From CAZDJQ01 sp964505765 (GTDB taxonomy: Bacteria; Patescibacteriota; Microgenomatia; UBA12405; JAHJSD01), in contig CAZDJQ010000027.1 of assembly GCA_964505765.1 (NCBI GenBank), positions 1 to 11,655 on the forward strand: DNA of 11,655 nucleotides, given 5' to 3'. How positions within the stretch are numbered: position 1 is the stretch's first letter; each line of letters opens with the position of its first letter. Positions 6,775 through 11,655 of the stretch are shown here, piece by piece. The notes beneath the pieces were generated by a model that was given only the letters and a program-made list of their open reading frames with translations, ran no database searches and was not told the DNA's origin. The translations under genes and the position numbers were made by a program.

Positions 6775-8100
6775 ATGAGACTAGAGCGCGATTATGCTAT
6801 TTCAAAACCTAGGCTTGAAAAAAAGGAGCTGTCCCCGACTGAAATAGAACACTTACAACAAACTTGGTCCTCAATACAAAGACTAACTTCTCCCTCAACC
6901 GGCCTAGCATGCGATCGTATAAGAGAAGATCAGAAGTACAGCTACTATACTTCTCCCTCCAATATCGGCGCCCAGCTTTGGAGTGCAGTCATTGCCAACC
7001 AAGAAAGCTTAGGTAACAACCCCAAGCAAACAGCTGAAAAAACATTAGATACTTTATCTGAACTAGAAACGCATCATGGTCTTTTTCTTCAATGGAACGA
7101 TACCGAAACAGGTCGACCTTTATCTAGATTTTCGTTGCAGCAAGAAAAAGTAGAAAAATTTGTTTCTAGTATCGATAATGCCTGGCTAGCAATAGGATTA
7201 ATGACAGTAAGAGAAGCAATCCCTGAACTGGCTCAAAAAGCAGACTCCATATTAAGGGAAATGGATTTTGAAAAATTTTACGATAAAAGAAGCCAATTAA
7301 TCAGAGGTGGTTTTTATCCAGAAAAAACGTCTGAATACAATCAATTGGTCTGGCGTTACCAAGTTATTAACTCAGAAACCAGAATTATTTATTATGTAGC
7401 TATTGCTAAAGGAGATATTCCGCCGGAAGCTTATTACGCCCCGTACCGAACTCCCCCTCCCAAATTAGTGCAGAAACGAGAACCACAAGGTACCTGGAGA
7501 GAAACTAACGGAAGAAAAACATTTCACGGTCATTACTTTGATACCGCCAGCAGATACAAATTCATTCCTAGCTATAACGGCACCGCCTTTGAACCCTTAA
7601 TGCCAGCCCTATTTGTACCTGAACATAAATGGTCACCTAATTCCTGGGGATTAAATCATCAGCGACACATTGAAGGACAAAAACAATACGGCATGAATGT
7701 TGGCAAAGGAAAGCGTCTCTGGGGAATTTCACCCTGTGACTCCCCTTATGGTTATATTGAAGCTAGAATTCCAGAAATGGGTATTAATCCAAATAGATAT
7801 CGCTTTCATCATTCTAAAGTTATTACCCCACACGCCATATACCTTGCTCTCCCCCACCAGCCGGAAGAAACCTTATCAGCTTTAGATCAATTAGAAAAGG
7901 AATTTCCGGAAATAAGGAATGGGCATGGTTATTGGGATTCTATTACTTTCCCTCAACAAGAAATCACTAAAACCCAGCTTAGTCTCAACCAAGGAATGAT
8001 AATGGCCGCATTAGGCCATCAACACCTATACCAAATATTGGAAGAACCACTTAAACGAGTAAAGCCATTAATACAATCTGAAAATTTTGGAATCAAATAA
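6775..8100 (+). CDS. Predicted glucoamylase-like (PF10091-type) glycosidase, cytoplasmic
   Basis: A 441-residue protein whose motif order matches the glucoamylase-like alpha/alpha-barrel family (PF10091; relatives include GH144 beta-1,2-glucanases and the barrel of cyclic beta-1,2-glucan synthases). Visible: YYTSPSNIGAQLWSAV (57-72), GLFLQWNDTETGRPL (102-116), VSSIDNAWLAIGLMTV (130-145), ETRIIYYVAIAKGDIP (201-216), PSYNGTAFEPLMPALF (265-280), WGISPCDSPYGY (316-327), KVITPHAIYLAL (348-359) and LNQGMIMAAL (404-413). These follow family patterns such as TSPTNIG, SSVDNG-L, SWSGTMFEYLMP and WGIS. There is no signal peptide or membrane segment, so the substrate is probably inside the cell. The ATG is the first in frame after a stop (TAA, 6769-6771). 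Apart from the tRNAs it is the only plus-strand gene after valS and has its own promoter. Fold assignment is fairly firm; the substrate is unknown. Confidence 0.75.
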   Translation: MRLERDYAISKPRLEKKELSPTEIEHLQQTWSSIQRLTSPSTGLACDRIREDQKYSYYTSPSNIGAQLWSAVIANQESLGNNPKQTAEKTLDTLSELETHHGLFLQWNDTETGRPLSRFSLQQEKVEKFVSSIDNAWLAIGLMTVREAIPELAQKADSILREMDFEKFYDKRSQLIRGGFYPEKTSEYNQLVWRYQVINSETRIIYYVAIAKGDIPPEAYYAPYRTPPPKLVQKREPQGTWRETNGRKTFHGHYFDTASRYKFIPSYNGTAFEPLMPALFVPEHKWSPNSWGLNHQRHIEGQKQYGMNVGKGKRLWGISPCDSPYGYIEARIPEMGINPNRYRFHHSKVITPHAIYLALPHQPEETLSALDQLEKEFPEIRNGHGYWDSITFPQQEITKTQLSLNQGMIMAALGHQHLYQILEEPLKRVKPLIQSENFGIK

Positions 8101-8102
8101 AC

Positions 8103-8131
8103 TTGTTTACTTCCTTGCTCAATGATAAAAT
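8103..8131 (+). promoter_or_regulatory. Candidate promoter for the tRNA pair
   Basis: TTGTTT (8103-8108) and TAAAAT (8126-8131) are spaced by exactly 17 bases, with TG one base before the -10 (TGATAAAAT). Transcription would begin near 8138, about six bases before tRNA-Cys. It starts right after the glycosidase stop codon. Confidence 0.5.
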
Positions 8132-8143
8132 TAAGTAGTTAAT

Positions 8144-8217
8144 GGTCCGGTGGCGAAGTCGGCTAACGCAGCGGTCTGCAAAACCGCTATTCAGGGGTTC
8201 GAATCCCCTCCGGACCT
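8144..8217 (+). tRNA. tRNA-Cys (anticodon GCA)
   Basis: A complete 74-base cloverleaf. Acceptor stem GGTCCGG (8144-8150) pairs with CCGGACC (8210-8216), with discriminator T8217 as expected for tRNA-Cys. D stem GCG/CGC carries the A-A pair at 13-22 often seen in tRNA-Cys. Anticodon stem gcggt/accgc flanks the loop CTGCAAA, anticodon GCA at 8178-8180. T arm AGGGG-TTCGAAT-CCCCT. The 3' CCA is not encoded and must be added by CCA-adding enzyme. Confidence 0.97.
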
Positions 8218-8223
8218 CAGTAA

Positions 8224-8297
8224 GCGCCCGTAGCTCAGCCAGGCAGAGCACCGGCCTTTTAAGCCGTGGGTCGAGGGTTCGATTCCTTCCGGGCGCA
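8224..8297 (+). tRNA. tRNA-Lys (anticodon UUU)
   Basis: A complete 74-base cloverleaf six bases after tRNA-Cys. Acceptor stem GCGCCCG (8224-8230) pairs with CGGGCGC (8290-8296), discriminator A8297. D stem GCTC/GAGC. Anticodon loop CTTTTAA with anticodon TTT at 8258-8260. T stem GAGGG/CCTTC includes one G-U pair. The top pair of the anticodon stem (27-43) is a C-U mismatch. CCA is not encoded. The gene ends five bases before the convergent rel stop codon. Confidence 0.97.
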
Positions 8298-8302
8298 CAC
8301 TT

Positions 8303-9733
8303 TTATCTTAAATTCTTTCTTATCTTTCTTATTGCCTTATCAGTGGCGACAAAATCCAGCCAGTGCCGAGGCGGGGTTTTTCTGTCTTTAACCGGCATAA
8401 TTTCAACCACGTCGCCGCTTTTAAGCCGATGATTTAACTTGACCATCTTTCCGTTAACTTTTGACCGTCCACATAGATTGCCCAGTTCGGTATGAATCTG
8501 ATAGGCAAAATCCACCGGGGTTGCCCCTTTAGGCAGCTGGATAATATCACCTTTCGGAGTCAAAACATAAACATAATCAGCAAATACTTTAACTTGAAAC
8601 TGTTTCCTCTTTTCCCCTTTTTTCCAGGAAACCAGTTCTTTAACCCAGTTATACTGGTCACAGGGAATGCTTTTTCCGCCGGCAATTTTATAAGCAATAT
8701 GAGAAGCCGGGCCAAATTCATTATGTTCATGCATTTTATTCGTCTTTATCTGGACTTCTACTGTTCCTTCCTGCCACTCGATTGTGGTTTGAATCGATTG
8801 ATACCCATTAGGCTTGGGATTGGAGATATAATCATCAAATTCTTCAGGAATATGGCGCCATTTACTGTGAATTACCCCTAAAGCCGCATAACAATGATTA
8901 ATATCCTGAGCCAAAATTGTTATCCCAATTTGATCCAAAACTGCTGACGGATCTTTTTTGGTTATCTTCCCTTTTTTTAAATACCGTTTTATCTTTTTAA
9001 AAATGCTCCAATATCCCTTAGCCCGGCCGTAAACCTTCTCATATTTAATATTTTTTTCTTGCAGAACCGTTTCTACGCTGTTAATCAAATCCCGAAGACT
9101 TTCTTTTCTCCGTTTTTTCCCTTTGGCCAGTTTTTTTCTCAGCCATTTAAACTCTTTAGGATAAAGAATTTCAAAAGCTTTGTCATCCAGCTCCCGCTTA
9201 TATGCGCCCAATCCGGCGTATTCCGCCAAAGGTGAATATAAGTGAAAAACCCGCTTGGCAAATCTTATCTGCTGCTCTTCGGGTAATGCCTTTATTGTCC
9301 GGGCATTATGAACCTTATCTGACAAACGGATCAACAAGACTCTGATATCGTCAACAGAAGCCAATAAAAATTTTTGAAAATAATCAATCGATTCTTGATG
9401 AAGAGGAAATTTTCTCGCCGCTTTCCGAAAAGTGCTGACGCCGTCAACCAGCAAAGCTGCCTCCAAACCAAACTCTTTTTCCAAGTCTTCTAGAGAAACT
9501 TTGTTCTTCCCTTCATCTAAAACATCATGAAGAAGAGCGGCTATAATCGAATTTTCATCTAATTTCAAATCCGCTATTAATTTGGCAACTGCCAAAGAAT
9601 GGCTTAAAAACGGCTTCCCCGACAAGCGGTCCTGGCCGCGATGGACTTTTTCAGCAAACCGATAAGCGTGTTCAATCCGCTTTTGGTCCGCTTCGGGATT
9701 ATATTGAATAATTTGATTTAATAACTCTTTCAT
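8303..9733 (-). CDS. relA: RelA/SpoT-family (p)ppGpp synthetase with HD domain, short form
   Basis: Makes, and probably also degrades, the alarmone (p)ppGpp. It has 476 residues, against more than 700 in classical Rel. The HD hydrolase domain keeps the metal set (His45, His69, Asp70, Asp139) and Asn143 in SDKVHNART; the usual acidic ED pair after the HD reads Asp73-Glu74. The synthetase domain has GRAKGYWSIFKK (236-247), Asp267, and VEVQIKT with Glu326. Its substrate loop reads PEEFDDYISNPKPNGYQS (296-313), which carries the EXDD form of monofunctional RelA and not the RXKD of bifunctional enzymes. A TGS domain (about 381-448) ends the protein; the helical, zinc-finger/CC and ACT (RRM) regions are absent. 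Start: ATG 9731-9733 preceded by GGAGG at six bases. It lies 56 bases after the nucleotidyltransferase gene, perhaps in the same operon. The symbol is by family; rel would also fit. Confidence 0.93.
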   Translation of the reverse strand: MKELLNQIIQYNPEADQKRIEHAYRFAEKVHRGQDRLSGKPFLSHSLAVAKLIADLKLDENSIIAALLHDVLDEGKNKVSLEDLEKEFGLEAALLVDGVSTFRKAARKFPLHQESIDYFQKFLLASVDDIRVLLIRLSDKVHNARTIKALPEEQQIRFAKRVFHLYSPLAEYAGLGAYKRELDDKAFEILYPKEFKWLRKKLAKGKKRRKESLRDLINSVETVLQEKNIKYEKVYGRAKGYWSIFKKIKRYLKKGKITKKDPSAVLDQIGITILAQDINHCYAALGVIHSKWRHIPEEFDDYISNPKPNGYQSIQTTIEWQEGTVEVQIKTNKMHEHNEFGPASHIAYKIAGGKSIPCDQYNWVKELVSWKKGEKRKQFQVKVFADYVYVLTPKGDIIQLPKGATPVDFAYQIHTELGNLCGRSKVNGKMVKLNHRLKSGDVVEIMPVKDRKTPPRHWLDFVATDKAIRKIRKNLR

Positions 9734-9739
9734 TTTCCG

Positions 9740-9744
9740 CCTCC
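9740..9744 (-). promoter_or_regulatory. Shine-Dalgarno site of the relA gene
   Basis: GGAGG on the minus strand, six bases before ATG 9733. It is the only clear Shine-Dalgarno site I see in the window, and it fixes the relA start. Confidence 0.8.
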
Positions 9745-9789
9745 GGCATTAATAATATACCAAAAAACAACTTAAAAAATTAGTAGGAG

Positions 9790-10653
9790 CTAGATAGTTT
9801 TGACCCGTTTCCGATATTCTTTCAACACGCTTTTACTTAAATCTTTTGGGTGAAAAGCAATTAAATCCGCCTGGATTTTTTCATTTGTTATCTTTTTTTT
9901 CATCCACCACTTTTGAAATTTAAAGAAAAACAAATCTATAAATCCTATAACTTTGTCAAATATAATGCACGATCGTGCACTATATTTGACGGGCTGGGTT
10001 GGGATTTTTGAGTTTATAGACATATTCGGCAGATAGTTTTTAACCCATTGGTTATCCGATAAAAATTTATCATATTGGCTGTTTTTATCCCAAAGCAGTT
10101 TTAAATTTAAAATTTCATTAGCGGTAAACAGATTTTGGTTGAATTTTGACAAATTATCTTCTTCCAAAAACAAATTCAGACAGATTTTGTTTTTATATTT
10201 TCTATCCCCGGGTTTGCGCCTTAATCCTAAAACAGAAAGCAACCCCGTGGTTAAAAACCGAGTCGTCCATAACCAGCCGCGGGCGGTAATAATTAAAAAA
10301 TCCAAATCATCTTCCTGCCGAGGGTTTTCAGCGGCGACACTGCCGGTTAAACCGACTAACTTTATCATCGGAATAATTTTTATCACCCTGGCTAATTTTT
10401 CTGCTCTTTTAGTTTTCCGGGCGGCGATTTTATTCCTTTTTTTCCGAAACCTAACCGTTTTTTCTCTACCCGGCAGAAAATAGTATTTATCCTGCTTTTT
10501 TATTTTCCCTTGATTTAAAAGCTGATTTAAACCGAACTCAACCGATTCAAGGTCGGCTTTTTTGTGATGCAGCCGCTGATGTATCTCCCGAGCAGTCAAG
10601 GGGTAATCAAAAAGGTCAGCATAAACCAATGTTTTAACTATTGCCTTTTGCAT
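9790..10653 (-). CDS. Winged-helix nucleotidyltransferase-like protein, role unknown
   Basis: A 287-residue protein with two parts. Residues 1-60 resemble a winged-helix domain (LVYADLFDYPLTAREIHQRL, then a basic wing ending in YYFLPGRE). The second part carries the nucleotidyltransferase signature GLTGSVAAENPRQEDDLDFLII (101-122): Gly104-Ser105 followed by Asp116-x-Asp118, the metal-binding DxD. A third carboxylate is not obvious; the LNLFLEED strand (159-166) is the best candidate. The tail (FHPKDLSKSVLKEYRKRVK) recalls a family I know to be common in Patescibacteria and unstudied. Residues 222-233 are encoded by a palindrome in a variable linker. Its ATG overlaps the recR stop (TAATG), so translation is probably coupled. 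It could be the nucleotidyltransferase half of a MNT/HEPN-type system, but no HEPN partner is adjacent. Confidence 0.75.
   Translation of the reverse strand: MQKAIVKTLVYADLFDYPLTAREIHQRLHHKKADLESVEFGLNQLLNQGKIKKQDKYYFLPGREKTVRFRKKRNKIAARKTKRAEKLARVIKIIPMIKLVGLTGSVAAENPRQEDDLDFLIITARGWLWTTRFLTTGLLSVLGLRRKPGDRKYKNKICLNLFLEEDNLSKFNQNLFTANEILNLKLLWDKNSQYDKFLSDNQWVKNYLPNMSINSKIPTQPVKYSARSCIIFDKVIGFIDLFFFKFQKWWMKKKITNEKIQADLIAFHPKDLSKSVLKEYRKRVKTI
9955..9990. repeat. 36-base palindrome inside the nucleotidyltransferase gene
   Basis: Outer arms GTCAAATATA (9955-9964) and TATATTTGAC (9981-9990) are exact reverse complements. The inner 14 bases TGCACGATCGTGCA (9966-9979) are a perfect palindrome, and only the pair 9965/9980 mismatches. 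It spans exactly 12 codons (VKYSARSCIIFD, residues 222-233). The CACGATCGT core is shared with the murF palindrome at 2405-2436 but is read there in another frame. Confidence 0.88.
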
Positions 10654-11264
10654 TAATTAATTTTAATGTTTCTTCTGTTTTCCCAAGCTTGTTTTAAGGT
10701 CCAGGCATCGGCATAATCAAGGTCGGCACCAGTCGGAAGTCCTTGACCCAACCGAGTAACTTTAACATCAATCCCCCGCTCTTTAATTTTGCGAGCAATA
10801 TACATTGCGGTCGCCTCCCCCTCCATGGTCGGATTGGTCGCCATAATCAATTCTTCAACCCCGTCTGACTCCAACCGATCAAACAGCTTGCTGATATGAA
10901 GTTCTTCCGGGCCAATATGCTCCACCGGATTAATCACTCCGCCCAACACATGGTAGATTCCCTGGTAATCACCAATTTTTTCAAAGGCGACAATATCCAA
11001 CGGCCGTTCAACCACACAGACCAGGGATTGATCTCTGCTTTGGTCGGCACAAATTGTGCAGGGGTCAGTTTCATCAAGATTAAAACATTGAGAACATTCG
11101 TGCGTCTGTTTTTTTAAATCAATCAGCGCCTGGGCAAAGTTTTCCAAATAGTGTTCCGGCGTCTGCCATAAATAAAATGTCAGCCGGGCCGCGGTTTTCG
11201 GCCCAATCCCTGGGAGCTGTTCAAATAAATTAATTAGATTTTGCAAAGACTTTGGAAGATTCAT
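10653..11264 (-). CDS. recR: Recombination mediator protein RecR
   Basis: DNA-binding clamp of the RecFOR pathway, which helps load RecA on SSB-coated gaps. It has 203 residues, the usual RecR length. Order of parts: helix-hairpin-helix LPGIGPKTAARL (17-28); C4 zinc finger with Cys57, Cys60, Cys69, Cys72; Toprim domain VCVVERPLDIVAFEKIGDYQ to ATNPTMEGEATAMYIARKI; and C-terminal motif VTRLGQGLPTGADLDYADAWTLKQA. I chose ATG 11264. A TTG at 11270 would add two residues and lies at the edge of an 8-base tandem repeat; neither start has a Shine-Dalgarno site. The stop codon overlaps the ATG of the nucleotidyltransferase gene. Identity is secure. Confidence 0.95.
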   Translation of the reverse strand: MNLPKSLQNLINLFEQLPGIGPKTAARLTFYLWQTPEHYLENFAQALIDLKKQTHECSQCFNLDETDPCTICADQSRDQSLVCVVERPLDIVAFEKIGDYQGIYHVLGGVINPVEHIGPEELHISKLFDRLESDGVEELIMATNPTMEGEATAMYIARKIKERGIDVKVTRLGQGLPTGADLDYADAWTLKQAWENRRNIKIN

Positions 11265-11270
11265 GGTCAA

Positions 11271-11302
11271 ATTGTTAGATTGTTAAATTGTTGAATTGTC
11301 AT
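11271..11302. repeat. 8-base tandem repeat just upstream of recR
   Basis: Successive units ATTGTTAG, ATTGTTAA, ATTGTTGA and ATTGTCAT (11271-11302). They fill the gap between recR and the four-helix-bundle pseudogene and overlap its stop codon. Similar AT-rich short-period text lies at the other side of the pseudogene (11541-11572). Confidence 0.65.
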
Positions 11303-11546
11303 TTGCTTAGGCGCTCTCTTGTGAATTTGATTAAATAGTTAATTTCTTTTGGCAGTACACTCAATTGTCCTGCAATATTATTATATTGTTTTTTATTTAG
11401 TAACTGTCGAACCTTAGCCTTTTCATTCCAATCTGCAGATTCTTTTACAGAACCTAAACTATAATAATTTCCCAAACATAATTTGATAAGGCAAAAGCTT
11501 TTTTATACGATGAAATGTCAGATAAATTTAGAAAATTCTTAACCAT
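11299..11546 (-). pseudogene. Four-helix-bundle (S23/IVP-like) protein gene with internal deletion
   Basis: Read on the minus strand from ATG 11546, the frame gives MVKNFLNLSDISSYKKAFAL and then SNYVWE, a typical start of four-helix-bundle proteins related to the 23S rRNA intervening-sequence (IVP, S23) family. It then meets a stop at 11454-11456. In a shifted frame the sequence continues YSLGSVKESADWNEKAKVRQ followed by LLNKKQYNNIAG and LPKEINYLIKFTRERLSK, ending in TGA at 11299-11301, which matches the C-terminal half of the same family. The middle, about 35-40 residues that should hold the second helix and the S-A-N-I-A-E-G-like motif, is gone, and the frame shifts at the junction near 11460-11475. 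The total of about 82 codons compares with about 120 in intact relatives, as I recall them. The family's function is unknown. The gene is dead unless two short peptides are made. Confidence 0.75.
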
Positions 11547-11563
11547 TTAACAATTCTAGCACT

Positions 11564-11655
11564 TTAACCATTTGAGCTATTTGAGTTACTCAAATAGCTC
11601 TCTGCTTCCAAGGCGGCTTTGGCCCCCATGCCAGAAGCGATAATATTTTGACGAT
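11564..11655 (-). CDS. trxB: Thioredoxin reductase, C-terminal end only
   Basis: The window ends inside this gene. The last 29 codons, read from 11653 down to the TAA at 11564-11566, give RQNIIASGMGAKAALEAESY and then LSNSNSSNG. The part RQ-IIASGMGAKAALEAE-YL matches the conserved C-terminal segment of the thioredoxin reductase family (E. coli TrxB ends similarly with [22 protein letters not shown]), where it closes over the FAD. These enzymes use NADPH to reduce thioredoxin. The Ser/Asn-rich tail is unusual and is encoded by the palindrome at 11574-11600. With so little visible, a related flavoprotein of the same family (for example a ferredoxin-NADP reductase-like paralogue) is possible. 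Confidence 0.75.
   Translation of the reverse strand, partial: RQNIIASGMGAKAALEAESYLSNSNSSNG
11574..11600. repeat. Perfect 12-base inverted repeat at the trxB 3' end
   Basis: GAGCTATTTGAG (11574-11585) and CTCAAATAGCTC (11589-11600) are exact reverse complements around TTA; pairing can extend to 13 bases with one unpaired base. It lies inside the last codons of trxB and creates the LSNSNSS tail. It could form a strong hairpin in the message, but no U-run follows on the trxB strand. Confidence 0.85.

Noticed and set aside
8098..8109. Small inverted repeat TAAAC/GTTTA after the glycosidase as a terminator
   Set aside because: The stem is only five pairs with no U-run, and the tRNA promoter overlaps it.
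8224..8303. relA truncated by a frameshift, with the missing ACT region nearby
   Set aside because: Sequence past the stop is the tRNA pair; no remnant of the helical or ACT region was seen in any frame.
8142..8432. Plus-strand reading frame of 96 codons
   Set aside because: It runs through both tRNA genes and the antisense of relA; it is a shadow frame.
11265..11270. TTG at 11270 as the recR start
   Set aside because: It adds only two residues, lies at the edge of the tandem repeat and has no Shine-Dalgarno site; ATG 11264 fits the usual RecR N-terminus better, though TTG is not excluded.

Overview
The window looks like a piece of a small-genome, reduced bacterium of the Candidate Phyla Radiation (Patescibacteria, possibly Parcubacteria-like). 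This is inferred from gene style, not from a marker gene. The pointers are: shortened housekeeping enzymes (ValRS without its C-terminal arm, ThrRS without a TGS domain, a Rel protein ending just after TGS); a MurF with a C-terminal Cys-Arg-Gln tail; a winged-helix nucleotidyltransferase of a type common in CPR genomes; a decayed four-helix-bundle (S23/IVP-like) gene; few Shine-Dalgarno sites; and many small palindromes. TAA, TAG and TGA all end genes here, so the standard bacterial code applies.

Layout. (1) 1-2193, plus strand: most of valS, 5' end outside the window. (2) 2186-5401, minus strand: murF behind thrS; murF overlaps valS tail to tail by 8 bases. (3) 5402-5671: an intergenic strip packed with palindromes, including two GTAG-ended perfect palindromes resembling REP elements. 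(4) 5672-6697, minus: an NrnA-like DHH phosphoesterase. (5) 6775-8100, plus: a glucoamylase-like (PF10091-type) predicted cytoplasmic glycosidase, followed by tRNA-Cys(GCA) and tRNA-Lys(UUU). (6) 8303-11264, minus: recR, the nucleotidyltransferase and a Rel/RelA enzyme, with recR and the nucleotidyltransferase joined by a TAATG stop-start overlap. (7) 11299-11655, minus: a four-helix-bundle pseudogene and the C-terminal end of a thioredoxin reductase gene.

Most genes serve core functions: translation (valS, thrS, two tRNAs), cell wall (murF), nucleotide and RNA turnover (nrnA), the stringent response (rel) and DNA repair (recR). The glycosidase is the clear accessory gene.

The most unusual theme is palindromic or repeat DNA carried in frame inside protein genes. 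murF (2405-2436) and the nucleotidyltransferase gene (9955-9990) each hold a 32-36 base near-perfect palindrome with the same CACGATCGT core, read in different frames and lying in apparent linker segments. valS (1805-1862) and a second murF site (3071-3115) carry further linker insertions with repeat character. This resembles Rickettsia palindromic elements and is the best candidate here for something undescribed.
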